From positions 1 to 64,000 of the forward strand of contig JAHDVF020000900.1 of assembly GCA_022606425.2 (NCBI GenBank): a stretch of DNA of 64,000 nucleotides, given 5' to 3'. This document shows positions 42,311-54,395 of this stretch, one piece after another. The position numbers and the translations under genes are program-made. The notes below the pieces were generated by a model. That model was given only the letters and a program-made list of their open reading frames with translations. It was not told the DNA's origin and did no database searches. Every line of letters starts with the position of its first letter. The first letter of the stretch is position 1. Source of the DNA: Lepidostoma basale. Taxonomy: Eukaryota; Arthropoda; Insecta; Trichoptera; Lepidostomatidae.

Positions 42311-42311
42311 T

Positions 42312-42975
42312 TAACTAACCAACTAATTATCACGCCGTCTCTCCGAAGGGGTATGCAGAAAGAATTTACAGCCACACTTATTTTTGACATATTTCTATCG
42401 CAACCTCAACATTCATACATCGTGCCATGCACGCACGTAGATTTCTCTGATTCTTCACATGGGCGACATTTGATATTGGATTTATTTGATCGTGCCACGT
42501 TTTCATCATTCTTCCTCTATTTCTACTTCCGTTTACATCTTTAACATATACTTTCATTACCATTATTTTTTTCCATGTGTCCAAACCAACTTAATATTTC
42601 TTTCATTCACTTTTTATATTTTATTCGACATTTTTTTCTTTTCCACTCATTCTTCTAAGAGATCTCATTTCTACTGCATTTGTTCTACTTTCATCATTAT
42701 TTTGCCAGTTCCACGCTTCACTTTCATACACAAGTGTCGGCACAAGAACACAATTGTGCACTGCCATTTTAGCTTTTTTTTAAATGCTTTTGTTTGCGAA
42801 GAGGCATGATCAAATAAATAAATTATTAAAGTCGTAAAAATCGACGAGCGTGAATGTTACGATGTTTGAATGTTGAGGAACTCGAGAGGTATATCAGGAT
42901 TGAACAGAATGGTACGTCCTCTCTGCCTATCTCTCCAGAGAAACGAAGAGATTTTTGGATTAATTAGTTAGTTAA
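42312..42975. mobile_element. Two old LINE-A copies
   Basis: 42312-42790 is a minus-strand copy from tail (AACCAACTAATTATCACGCC) up to AVHNCVLVPTLVYESEAWNW. 42795-42975 is a plus-strand 3' end (ATGATCAAATAAATAAATTA ... TTAGTTAGTTA). Both are heavily mutated. Confidence 0.8.
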
Positions 42976-44875
42976 AAGGTACGACACGGTCGCCCCCTTT
43001 TCGTCTTTGGACTCGTAGCGCCCTCTAGGAAGGCTCTTGCAGATATTTAGGAGCCGTATCGCCCCCTTTGGGGAAGAATCCGAATCAATTAAAATCAATT
43101 AAAGTTAATTTGGCTCACGCAGATTTGTAGTACACCACTCAAATAGACTCAGATTCAGATTCAAATATATTTAAGAATGGCGTACATGATAAAACAGATT
43201 ACTTTAAAACCACTAAATGGCGTATATAATAAAAACTTTACTAAAAAATACACAGATGGCAGTAGTCGAAATCTGCATTGGCTAATAATTTGGTTTGAGT
43301 CTTTGATGAAAAATTAAAATTTAAAATCAACGAATAAATTTAATATTTATTAGATAAATATTGTTAAAACAAATGAATACCAATAATAATAATAAAAAAA
43401 AATCAAGGAACATCTTATGTTTTATTCAAATATTTTAGAATTTCAAATAGATAGTATGTAATTTGAATAGTTTTTTTTATATATATAATTTTTCACTGCT
43501 TTTTATAAGGTTTATCTATATATTTACTTTGATTAAAAATACATATTATATTTGCATGTCCCAATAAAAAGCTTAGCTGTTTTAATAAATGAAAATTATA
43601 TTTTATATATTTTATATACCTATTACAAAAATAATATCTTAAAAATATTAATGATGAAATACAAATTAGCTATTTCGCCTGGTATTTAATTTTCTATCAT
43701 TATTTTCACAGAAAAATGATGTGAAAACAATATATTTAATATTTAAAATCATAATATTTAACCTTTTAGATACAAAGCGAAATGAAACAAAAGAACTTCG
43801 GAGATTCGAATTCAGAATTCAGAATGAAAACAAAACGGTTCGTTATAATAAATATATGGAATTATTAATTCAAATTAAGAATTAAAAATAATTAAAATGA
43901 GATTAAAAAGAAAAGGCAACAAAAACTAGATTAAAAATTAAATTTTCAAATTACGAATGAAATAAAATAATTCTGAAATTGTTCGGAATCACAAACAAAT
44001 GAATTCGAAATCACAAAAAAAACAAATGAATGCTATCAATTTGAATTTACAAGTGTGTATTAAATAAAAATAATAATGAAATTTTCAATTTGAAATTATA
44101 AACTAAAACAAAAGAGATCTACAATTTTTAAATTCGGAATCACGAGTAAAACAAAAGAACGCGATAAAATTAAATTCAAAATCAAATTCGGAATCGAATC
44201 GAGACCGTTTAAAATTCTGCCGTTTCGGTGGCTTCGATTGGTAGTATTGTTTTCCCGGACTAAGCTTTTTACCGGAACTGCCAACGTTCACAAGCTAATT
44301 TTGATTGCACGAATCCTAGTGTTACATAATAATATAATTTTGCTTATACAATAACACTGAAATACATATTTAATTAATGGAAGACAAATTGTATGGCTCA
44401 CTCCGCATTACATTTTTTTAGATACATGCATACATATATATATTATATTATAATTATCACACAGTTAAAACAAGACAATATTCAAAAGGGCACGTTCCAA
44501 ACGACAACAAAAAACAAAAGAACTCTACAAATCAAGATAGAATCATATTCAAAACAGCAAACATCGAGTGGCGTCGTTTGACAAATAGCAAGTGGCGTAG
44601 TTTGAATTAGATTAGTTTAAATCGGAAAGTACCCGTTTGAAAGTAGGACTATAGAATAAGTATTCAAATACAGTGTTGCTAGTTGGAAAAATTATTGTTT
44701 TCATGCACTCATTTTTTTTTGGTACTCAAGAACTTCGTTCAATAATCGAACGCGCCAATACCCCAAGTTACGTTATACTCGTTAAATATAAGCTATGTTT
44801 TTAAGGTTAGGTTAGTAAGCGATTAAAATTAATGTAAAAGCGATTTCCCTATCTTATTTTGTGACAATGTTATTT
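42976..44875. other. Unassigned AT-rich intergenic stretch
   Basis: 43000-43075 has two GTA(G/T)CGCCC(C/T)(C/T)T words. 43800-44200 is A-rich with repeated GAATTCGAAATCA/GGAATCACGA words. No exon recognised. Confidence 0.45.
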
Positions 44876-44879
44876 TGGA

Positions 44880-45520
44880 ACGATACATTAATACATTAAA
44901 TTTAAGACAATACAATAATAATAAGAAAACGTTGTTATTTGAGTATGAGACAATGTTATGGTTTAGTATTGCCGTAAGATAAGTTACAATAAAACTCATA
45001 AAATTACATAATAATAAGCTAACGTTGTTATCTGAGCATGAGACAATGTTATGATTCAGTATTGCTCTAAAATAAGTACAATAAAAACACTTGGAATGAC
45101 ATAAAAATAAGATAACGTTGTTATTTGAGTATGAGACAATGTTAAGATTTAATATTGCTTCAAAATAAGTAACAATAAAAACATATAAAATGGCATAAAA
45201 ATAAGATAACGTTTTTAAAAACTCATAAAAACATAATAATAAGTCAACGTTGTTATTTGAGTATGAGACAATGTTAAGATTTAATATTGTTGCAAAATAA
45301 GTAACAGTAAAAACACATGGAATGACACAATAATAAGATAACGTTGTTATTTGAGTATGAGAAAATGTTATGATTGAGTATTGCTATAAAATAAGTATAA
45401 TAAAAACACATGGAATAACATAATATAACGTTGTTATTTGAGTATGAGACAATGTTAAGATTTAATATTGTTGTAGGATAAGTAACAATAAAAACTCACG
45501 GAATTAATTCCAGATAAAAT
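44880..45520. repeat. 93-bp tandem repeat
   Basis: Six to seven units of AACGTTGTTATTTGAGTATG, GACAATGTTA(A/T)GATT, AAAATAAGTAACAATAAAAA. GTTGTTA occurs at 44931, 45024, 45117, 45249, 45343 and 45430. One unit has an extra ~40 bp. Confidence 0.88.
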
Positions 45521-46685
45521 ATATTTATGAGACAATATTATGATAAAACAACGCAAAGGTGAGTCAATTATTATTATCCAACGACAATATTCACTTATTT
45601 ATGTTACGAGATAGTATAGTATTCAAACAATGATATAACATTTTGTTCTATATGAAACAACACAGTGATGATGGGACAATCTTACTCGAGGACAATGTTC
45701 ACGTTGGTTGACACAATTGTGTTACTATACTATATACAACATTTCAGAATCATAAAAAGCAACAGGGCACCGAAATTATATGAAAACTAAACATATTTAA
45801 CAACACAATCACAAAAGTAAATCATTTTATAAATATATGTCATACCTATAAGTAGAAAAAATATAACATTGTTTGGGTTGTCTTGAAATAAGATTGTCCC
45901 ATGACAACATTTTTCGATGGGACAAACTTAATACATAATTACAGTACTTCGGTTTGATTAATTTATATTTCCATTTATCTTTTTTAATATAAAACTTAAT
46001 CTTATTTGAAGACAATATTTATTTATTGTAGGGTAACATGCGGCGATTGTTAATACAAATGCAAAATGAACAAACTAACAGTTAAATGAAGACATATAAG
46101 GTTACCCGCCGCTTACCCGAAGCTGTTATAAGACTCAGCGGCGCCCCTTCGTCAGCTTCGCTCAAGACAACATAAAATAATAGATGAAGACAAGTGAAGA
46201 CAATATAAAAATAATAGATAATTCAAATGTATCGGTTTAAGATAATTATATGATCTGGAGTAATTATTCAAGTATTTTTTTTGTATAGCCATAATCTTAT
46301 TTAGACAACATTTATTGTTTTGATTGTGTGAAATAATTTAAGGACTATTTGATATTGCGACAATCTTATTTATGGACAACGTAATTTATTGCGAGACAAC
46401 GTTACTGCCGGACAACGCAACTCGAGGTATCGCTGCATCCTTGGATATATACATACATACATATATGCAGTCGTTATATATTTTTCATTTCCTACACAAT
46501 CTTAAACTTGGGATAAAAATAGACCATGGAGTCAATAGATGATGAGGAAACATCCCAAATACAAGCGTCATCAACTCAATTCCATCTCGCTTGAGGGAAA
46601 TATATATATGTTTATTAATAGGAATGAAAACGTCTGTTTTCTAGAAGTTTTATTGTAGTTTATGGGAATGACATGTTTCGCCTTT
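45521..46685. other. AT-rich stretch with GACAAT words
   Basis: GGGACAATCTTA / GACAATGTT words echo the preceding array. 46105-46160 (AGCTGTTATAAG ... CGTCAGCTTC) resembles 12490-12530. No gene recognised. Confidence 0.4.
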
Positions 46686-46689
46686 CTAA

Positions 46690-47220
46690 GACTAACTAAC
46701 TAACTAATTTACCATCACGCCGTCTCCCCGAAGGGGTGTAGGCAGAAAGAATGGACTGCCACACTTTTATTTTCTGACATATTTCTCAATTCGATTCCTC
46801 TACATTCATGCATCGTGTCATGCACGCGCGTCGATTTCTCTGACTCCCCACGTGGCCGACATTCAATATTTGATTGATTTGATCGTGCCACGTTTTCCTC
46901 GGCCTTCCTCTATTTCTAGCTCCGTTCACGCCATTTACATATACCATTCTGTTTTCACTCATTCTTTTCATGTGTCCAAACCATCTTAATGACCCTTTCC
47001 TTATTTTGTTCATAACACTTTCATTTGTCACTCTATTATATACAGATTTTCCAAACATTCGTCTTAGAGATCTCATTTCATCCTTCTTTTGCCAGTTCCA
47101 TGCTTCACTTCCATACATAAGGGTCGGCACAAGAACACCATTGTGCACTGCCATCTTAGTTTTTTTGGATAGGCTTTTGTTTGCGATGACAACTTTAAGT
47201 GCACCATTTATTCTGTTATT
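46690..47220 (-). mobile_element. LINE-A copy
   Basis: Minus strand: MAVHNGVLVPTLMYGSEAWN, deletion at KKDEMRSLRRMFG, NKIRKGSLRWFGHMKRMSEN to MNVEES; TAAC tail at 46690. 47221-47620 after it is AT-rich and unassigned. Confidence 0.9.
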
Positions 47221-47624
47221 AAATGTCTATTTTCTAGAAGTTTATTAAATTTATCGTGAATGACATAATTCGCGTTGCTAAGGCATTATCAAATAACAAC
47301 ATTTCACATAATAATTAAATAAAACGAAATGATTTTTTTTAAACATTTTGAATGTATACAAATACTTGTAGACGAATTCAAAATGCTAAAAAAAACTTTT
47401 ATAAAAAATACTTTTCGTACGATGTCAGACATTTAATAATGCCCTAGAAAGGCAAAATATGTCATTCCCATAACATATAATTAAACTTGTATAACACAGG
47501 CGTTTTCATTCGTATTGATTTAATATGGAGTTTTACATAATTATTCAAAAAACTATAAACTATTTTTTACCAATGAAATTATTAAAATATGATATTGATA
47601 TTATATATACTATTTTATGAATTT

Positions 47625-48485
47625 TAAAGGAAGTACGGAAGAGGATGTAGCTAGCAGACTCAACAAGGCAATGAGAGCTTTGGCAAAGCTTCGTTCTATA
47701 TGGCGTTCCAGAATTATTTCGAGAAAGCGCAAGCTCCAAATATTTAACAGTAGCGTTAAAAGCGTACTGCTGTATAGTTGATTCATAAACCGAAGAGTGT
47801 TAAAATGGTGATCTTTCTTGGAATCTGATTGGTTGCCGGGTAAAATGCGTCAAACGGTCAGTGCGTTCCGAGACGTGAGGCGGAGCGCACGCTTTTATAA
47901 TAAAAAAATTATAATTTTAATGAACTTAATTTTTATAATCATTACAATTAAGCCGATGGCATTTTTGTTAATAAAAAAATAATAAAAATTATATGTTTAT
48001 TAATTTCAATGTTTGAATATATTATTGAAATTTGGTTATCCAATCATAAAAATACCGTCACTCATACGATCTTCCTTTAGTGAAATCTACCACGGACGTT
48101 ATTGGAAAACTCCAGGTGTTTATAGATAGGTGCCTTCGATCAATATTACAGATCTTTTAACCTCAAATAGTGTCAAATGCCGTTCTCTGGACCATGGCAG
48201 ATGAAAAGCCAATTAGAGAACAAGTCGCTAGACGCAAATGGCAGTGGATCGGTCACACTCTGAGACGGAACCCAGCATGCATCGCTCAGGGCGCACTAGA
48301 CTGGTCCTCTATGGGTTGAAAGAGGAAGGGCAAACCTAGAGCCACCTGGAGAAGAACTGCAGGACGAGGTTAAAGCAGCAGACCTTCTTTGGGATGATGT
48401 TAGGCATTAGGCATGCGATAGAGTCGGGTGGAGAAGGTTCCTTGACACCCTATGCACCACGGAGGTGTGACAGGACAAGAATTTC
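47625..48485 (+). mobile_element. LINE-F interrupted by a ~295-bp insertion
   Basis: 47625-47780 reads STEEDVASRLNKAMRALAKL and KSVLLYS; 48079-48485 continues TTDVIGKLQVFIDRCLRSIL, EKPIREQVARRKWQWIGHTL and RNPACIAQGALDWS. The insertion (about 47782-48078) is unrecognised and has no clear inverted ends. Confidence 0.8.
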
Positions 48486-48779
48486 AAAGTATTGTTAACG
48501 TATATGAAATTTTCCATATGTTATTAGTACATAAGGGGTTCAAAAGTGTTGGTGGGCTACGATGGGGTATGTTTTGCTGGAAAGTATGCCTCGACAAAAT
48601 GTAATAAGGCGCCATGTTGCATTTACAACAGCAACTCTACTATCAAGTCCAACTCTCTAGTGTCCACGAGAGGTCTTTTAAAGACCCCGCTGTGACAATG
48701 TGACATGACAAATGACATGTTTCGTTTTGCTGTTTTTTAGTGCAATAGTAACGCAAAACATCAAGAATTGCAAAAATGG

Positions 48780-48885
48780 TTAAAGATGAAAACCCAAGCA
48801 GCAAGAGATTACCAGGAAGGCCGCCAAAAAGATGGAGAGATGGCTGGACATCATCATCCCAGGACAGCTCACCGCCATAAGTTTT
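48780..48885 (+). mobile_element. LINE-G 3' end
   Basis: LPGRPPKRWRDGWTSSSQDS with CACCGCCATAA matches the end of LINE-G. The sequence between 48490 and 48780 is unassigned. Confidence 0.55.
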
Positions 48886-48895
48886 AACTTTTGAT

Positions 48896-49390
48896 ATAAC
48901 AAACAAACAAACAAATCATCACGCCGTTTCCCCGTAGGGGTAGGCAGCGATGGGCCGCCGCACTACTCTATCCTGGCACACCTCTCTGGCTTCCTCCACA
49001 TTCATACAGCGAGTCATACACGCACGTCTATTCCTCCGACTTCTAACATGACCAACCTTTAAAATTTGATTAATCTGGTCATGCCAGGTTTTCGTCGGTC
49101 TTCCTCGACTCCGTATCCCATTTACATCATTAACGTATACTTTCTTAACCATTCTTTCTCCATCCATGCGTTCCATATGTCCGAACCAACGCAGCGATCT
49201 TTCATAATTTTGTTCATAATACCTTCTTCCGCTCTACATTCCTTTCTTATATCAGCATTTGAGATTCTGTCGTATATCGTCTTAGGGACCTCATCTCTAC
49301 CGCATTTATTCTGCTAGTTCCTTGCTTGCTTCCATACATTAGTGATGGGACCAGAACTCCATTGTGAACGGCCGTTTTCGCTTTCTAATT
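48896..49390 (-). mobile_element. LINE-B copy
   Basis: CAAACAAACAAACAAA tail on the left; minus-strand peptide MDGERMVKKVYVNDVNGIRS, RGRPTKTWHDQINQILKVGH to AAYPYGETA. Upstream part damaged near DDIRQNLK. 49391-49676 is AT-rich and unassigned. Confidence 0.9.
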
Positions 49391-49676
49391 TTATAATAAT
49401 GAATATTTGTAACTGTTGCACATTCGTAATTCAAATATTAGAATATTTTTTTGAATGTTTAAATTTGAAAATAGAACAGTAAAAATAACGTGTCTTGTTG
49501 GAACTGCGTTGATATATTTTTTTATATGTTTAAATCTCCCAATACACAATTTTTTTTTAAATATACATAAGCATTAAAAATTGAAGCTTCTAGTTAATAT
49601 GTTATAATTGTTTTTTTTCCTCAACACTATAATTTTTTTTTATATATACACAATTTTTATTTATTTATTATTTTAT

Positions 49677-50445
49677 AACTAACTAACTAACTAAGTCTCC
49701 CCGAAGGGGTAGGCAGAAAGAATTGACTGCCACACTTTTCTTTCCTGACATTTCTCTCGCTTCCTCAACATTCATACATCGTGTCATGCACGCGCGTCGA
49801 TTTCTCTGACTCCTCACATGGCCGACATTCAATATTTGATTTATTTGATCGTGCCACGTTTTCCTCGGTCTTCCTCTATTTCTGGTTCCATTTACATCAT
49901 TAACATATAATTTTTTTACCATTCTTTCTTCATTCATTCTTTCCATATGTCCAAACCATCTTAATGATCCTTTCATTATTTTGTTCATGACACCATCATT
50001 TGCACCGCATTCACTTCTTATATTTTCATTCGACACTCTATCATACACAGAGTATCCACACATTCGTCTAAGAGATCTCATTTCTACTGCATTTATTCTA
50101 CTTTCATCCTTCTTTTGCCAGTTCCATGCTTCGCTTCCATACATAAGGGTCGGTAGAAGAACACCATTGTGCACTGCCATTCTAGCCTTTTTTGGATAGG
50201 TTTTCGTTTGCGATGACAACTTTAAGTGCACCATTCATTTTGTTGCCTGCCCCAACCCTTCTTTCAATATCCCTCTCCACTGTAAACATACTACCTAAAT
50301 ACACGAACTCAACTATTTGCTCCAAATTTTCACCATTCACGCTAATGTTGCAGACTGTCATGGTTTCTTCCTTTTCAAAAATTATTACCTTGGACTTATT
50401 AACATTCATCATCAGATCTTTCGCATGCATACCTCATACATAATT
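49677..50445 (-). mobile_element. LINE-A, longest and best-preserved copy
   Basis: Two overlapping minus-strand frames: 50430-50182 (MHAKDLMMNVNKSKVIIFEK, EFVYLGSMFTVERDIERRVG) and 50234-49683 (KARMAVHNGVLLPTLMYGSE to EEAREMSGKKSVAV). A single frameshift near GAK separates them. NKSKV.F and YLG are the end of the RT thumb region. The best template for a family consensus in this window. Confidence 0.93.
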
Positions 50446-50767
50446 ATTTGATATAAATTAACAATATCAAATTGTATTTGTGAACGCACCCAAAAATATG
50501 CGAACAGACTTGCTGGCAAAATAATTTTAATATGAGATCAAAAAAAATATATGAACCTTCATTCACCGGCGCTGTGTATCTAATACACATTTCTTAATAC
50601 ATACATAAATAGAAGGAAAAAACAGGATTTTGGATTTTCATTATACAGACATTACGCGTAAATTGAAACAATTATATAATTACAAAATAAATTAATATTA
50701 ACTGCAGAATGAGTATTTTTTTAAATTAAAAATCGGAGTAAACGGAAAATAACAAGACCGAAAATTA
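50446..50767. other. AT-rich stretch, nothing recognised
   Basis: No gene or repeat recognised between the LINE-A and the mariner remnant. Confidence 0.5.
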
Positions 50768-51010
50768 TTAGGTGTTTCGGAAAGTTCGGTCCGTTTTACA
50801 ACAGAGGGCTCTGGCTGCTTCAAGTCTTCAAATCTGGCAGCCATTTTTTTGCACAGGAATGACGCAACAGGCACGGAGAGTTGATTCTTCAACACGACAA
50901 CGCTCGACGTCATATCGCAATCGCGGTGAAAAATTATGTACACAATGTGGGTTGCGAGATTATACAGCACCCACCTTATTCCCCAGACGTGGCACCATTT
51001 GACTACCACT
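50768..51010 (+). mobile_element. mariner-type transposon remnant
   Basis: Left end TTAGGTGTTTCGGAAAGTTC at 50769. Then a frame reading LILQHDNARRHIAIAVKNYV and IIQHPPYSPDVAPFDYHLF, the mariner DNARPH and SPD.AP.DYHLF boxes (second and third catalytic Asp). Most of the transposase is deleted. It fuses directly to a LINE-A 3' end. Confidence 0.85.
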
Positions 51011-51028
51011 TGTTCACCATTTGACTAC

Positions 51029-51197
51029 CATTGAATGTCGGCCATGTGAGGAGTCAGAGAAATCGACGCGCGTGCATGACACGATGTATGAATGTCGAGG
51101 AAGCGAATTGAGAAATATGTCAGGAAAGAAAAGTGTGGCAGTCCATTCTTTCTGCCTACCCTTTCGGGGAGACGGCGTGATGGTTAGTTAGTTAGTT
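51029..51197 (+). mobile_element. LINE-A 3' end after the mariner remnant
   Basis: NVGHVRSQRNRRACMTRCMN to CGTGATGGTTAGTTAGTTAG. CACCATTTGACTACCA occurs at 50992 and again at 51015, immediately before the LINE part. Confidence 0.88.
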
Positions 51198-51496
51198 TCA
51201 TACAGAAAAAATATCCAATTTAAAATATGCTGCAAATTAATTCATATGTATGTAAAAAAATGTGATTTTTTCACGTAATAACGTGGCATATTATAATAAT
51301 TATTATGTGGCACAAATATACATCAAGAGATATAGAGAAAAGTGTGATAGTGATACTTTTTTGCGCTTAGAATATAGTTCTATTGTGGCACTCTTATTCA
51401 TATAAAAATCTATTAAATCAAGTGACTTAAATTACGTAAATAAAGCTTATAAAATTATATAATGATTTGAATATCAATTATACATATAATTAATAA
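51198..51496. other. AT-rich stretch, nothing recognised
   Basis: No exon or repeat recognised. Confidence 0.45.
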
Positions 51497-51875
51497 GAAT
51501 GATGGATACCACAACGGGTGTCAGAGATGAGGACGCTGAGGATGATAGCAGGAAGGACTATTCAAGATAGGATGAGGAACACGGCCATCCGCGAGATCTG
51601 CAAGGTGGAGGATGTCTTGAGATGGGGTAGACAACGCAGAAGATACTGGAATGCGCACGTGCAGAGGATGGATCCCACCAGAATCCCACACGCTGTGGCG
51701 CATCAGATTCCTGCCGAGAAGACCGCCGAAGAGATGGAGAGATAGTTGAATTTCAGGAACAGACCAAAGGTCTTTAAGGAGAAGAGGAGAAGAAGAATAC
51801 GAATGAAAAAGCAGCAATAGAGAAATGGCTGGACATCATTCTAGGACAGCTCTCCGTCATAAACAGGTCATAAGA
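51497..51875 (+). mobile_element. LINE-G fragment
   Basis: EMRTLRMIAGRTIQDRMRNT, AIREICKVEDVLRWGRQRRR, YWNAHVQRMDPTRIPHAVA, matching 17216-17790; terminal piece 51820-51875 is shared with 48850-48885. Confidence 0.78.
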
Positions 51876-51959
51876 CCTAAACTAAGAGAAGTAGACGAAG
51901 AAAACATCTGTTTTCTAGAAGTTTTATTATATTTTTTTAAGACATTTGATAATGCAAAC

Positions 51960-52745
51960 TCTGACTGGTTTGAACGTGGCCTCAACATAAATGGCGAGTG
52001 TATTTCCCACCTTCGCTTTGCAGATGACATTGTCATTCTGGCGGAATCTGTGGGGGAGCTAGAAGGCATGCTAGATGAACTGAACACTGCATCCAGACGA
52101 GTGGGTCTCGGGATGAATTTGGACAAGTCGAAAGTCGTGTATAATGAACATATTATCCAGAAATCAGTAACCGTCGATGGGTCGGCTCTCGAAGTGGTAC
52201 AAGAATACACATATCTTGGCCAAATCATTCAATTAGGTAGAAACAATTTCGAGAAAGAAGCCGACCGAAGAATTCAGTTGGGTTGGGCGACCTTTGGGTA
52301 ATTACGCCATGTTCTCACCTCCAAAATACCACAATGCCTCAAGACTAAAGTCTTCAACCAGTGCGTCTTGCCAGTCATGACATACAGAGCCAAGACGTGG
52401 ACATTGACAAAAGGTCTAGTCTACATATTCAAGGTCGCCCAACGCGCCATGGAAAGAGCCATGCTTGGAATAACCTTGAGGGACAGATTCAGAAACGAAT
52501 TTATTCGACAACAAACCAAGTGGTGATGGGCTGGCCATATCTGTTGGACGATAGGGGAGATGGGTTCTGGAGTTGAGACCGCGTACAGGATTCCGCAGAG
52601 TTGGACGTCCCCCTGCCCGCTGGACCGACGATCTGAAGAGGATTGCTGGACATGGATGGATGGGAGCGGCAATGGATAGGAGGCGGTGGCGTGCTTTGGG
52701 AGAGGCCTACATTCAGCAGTGGATGACAGACGGCTGATGATGATG
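51960..52745 (+). mobile_element. LINE-E fragment with FADD reverse-transcriptase box
   Basis: GLNINGECISHLRFADDIVI (FADD codons 52017-52028), ELNTASRRVGLGMNLDKSKV, LEVVQEYTYLGQIIQLGRNN, a stop, then TKVFNQCVLPVMTYRAKTWT and RAMERAMLGITLRDRFRN. It ends GGCCTACATTCAGCAGTGGA and GATGATGATGATAATG. This is an RTE/BovB-like arrangement; clade by memory only. Sister copy at 62690-63165. Confidence 0.85.
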
Positions 52746-52929
52746 ATAATGCATTAGACAGACAAAACATGTCATTCGCATAAAATATAATAAAACTTGT
52801 ATAAAACAGGCGTTTTCATTCGTATTAATTATTTAATATGGAGTTTTAAATCAAAGAAACAATTAATAATTCCTGTTGAATGTTGAGGTCATGTTAAAAA
52901 AAAATAACCATAATTAGGTAAGGTTATGT

Positions 52930-53340
52930 ATGGAAATATGAAATATGGAAAAACAAAGACATGGCCATTAAGAGTAGGATGAGAATCTATAAAACATGCG
53001 TAAGACCAATAATAACAAATGGCGTCGAAGCAAGGGCAGACACAGTAAGGACCAAACAAGTTTTGAGGACTTGCGAAATGAAGACACTGAGGACGATAGC
53101 AGGTAAGACACTGAGAGATCGCGTGACACCAGAATAAGAGAAATATGTGAGTTTGATGATATTATAAGATGGAGCAGACAGCGAAAAAGAGACTGGTACG
53201 GTCATGTTCAAAGAATGGATACCACCAGACTCCCCTATATTGCATTGCATAATAAGCCTCATGGGACTCGTCCTCGTGGAAGACCTCCTAAAAGATGGAA
53301 GGACAGCTGGGAATCTACCTCACAGGAGGAGCAACACTCT
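52930..53340 (+). mobile_element. LINE-G fragment
   Basis: SRMRIYKTCVRPIITNGVEA, RADTVRTKQVLRTCEMKTLR, TIAGKTLRDRVTPE, then frameshifted KWRADSEKE and PRGRPPKRWKDSW. Same family as 17216-17790. Confidence 0.78.
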
Positions 53341-53459
53341 GGAGAACAGACCACATAGGGGAACAACAAAAAAAAGAAGGATATGAAGAAATGTGGAAAG
53401 CAATGGAAATTACTACATAAAAAGGCCCAAATGGCATCCCAAGAACCAGCAAAAATATT

Positions 53460-53780
53460 ACTCTTGGCTGCAAAAAAATCACTTGGATTGAAACGAAGAT
53501 ATAATTGCATGTTCTGCAGCTGATTAAACCAGTTCTAACATATGTCTTGGACACTCACTAAACCTGATGAAATAAAGATGAACTGCTTCGAAAGGAAAAT
53601 CCTCCGCAGAATCCTCGGACCCATTAAGGATGGTCAGACGTGAAGATCTCTTGACCCAGATGTAGAGATAAAATGCAGAATTTATGCAGCAGTTTAATAA
53701 AATGAAATCACTCTTCTGCAATGATAACATAAATTTGAAACTCCACCAGAGAAAGATATACGGCGATAAGCTGAAGAAGA
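53460..53780 (+). mobile_element. Chimera of two LINE families
   Basis: 53460-53640 reads LTKPDEIKMNCFERKILRRI then LGPIKDG. At about 53643 it switches to LINE-J (LDPDVEIKCRIYAAV, MKSLFCNDNIN). Confidence 0.65.
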
Positions 53781-53789
53781 ATCTTAATT

Positions 53790-54395
53790 GAATAAAAAAA
53801 TTGGCACAATTTTAAAATTTTGAGTGTTACGTAAAAAAAATGCTAATTAAAAATATATTATATATATATTAAGAGCTGCCGAAATTTCTTCAGTATTAAA
53901 AATTAATATACTCGCATTATTAACAATTTTTATTATTATATAATTTTAAATAAGTATTTAATTTTGATTATGTTATTGTGCCAATAGCCTAAAAATTATA
54001 TATTTTTAAATCAATCATTCAAAATCGTTCCATCCTTTATAAAGTGTAGAGAGTGATTTTACCGATATAAAAATTGATTGTGTCGCTAAAGATGATTAAT
54101 AAAACATAAAAAAATAGGTCGAATAAAATGACGAGCCTGTCACGACGCGTTGCATGTGTTAAGGAATCTAGAAGAGTATAATGTCAAAGTGAGGCGGTGC
54201 TTTCGTTGTGCCTACGCCTCGGCTTTCAATGTTTAAATGATTGAATGGTTATACAACTGATTTACCCCCGTTGAATATTTTATTTGTCAAATAATTTAGT
54301 CAACCTCACAAATAATATGCATTTAAAAATAATTTAAAAAATATGAAGTTCAGAATGACACTTGTGTCTTTAACACGATTTTTAATAGCCTCGTA
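53790..54395. other. AT-rich stretch, nothing recognised
   Basis: No gene or repeat identified; GC-richer words at 54130-54230 do not give a recognisable frame. Confidence 0.45.

Noticed and set aside
49683..50430. A functional reverse transcriptase gene
   Set aside because: It is a 5'-truncated LINE-A fragment lacking the endonuclease and catalytic palm, with a frameshift.
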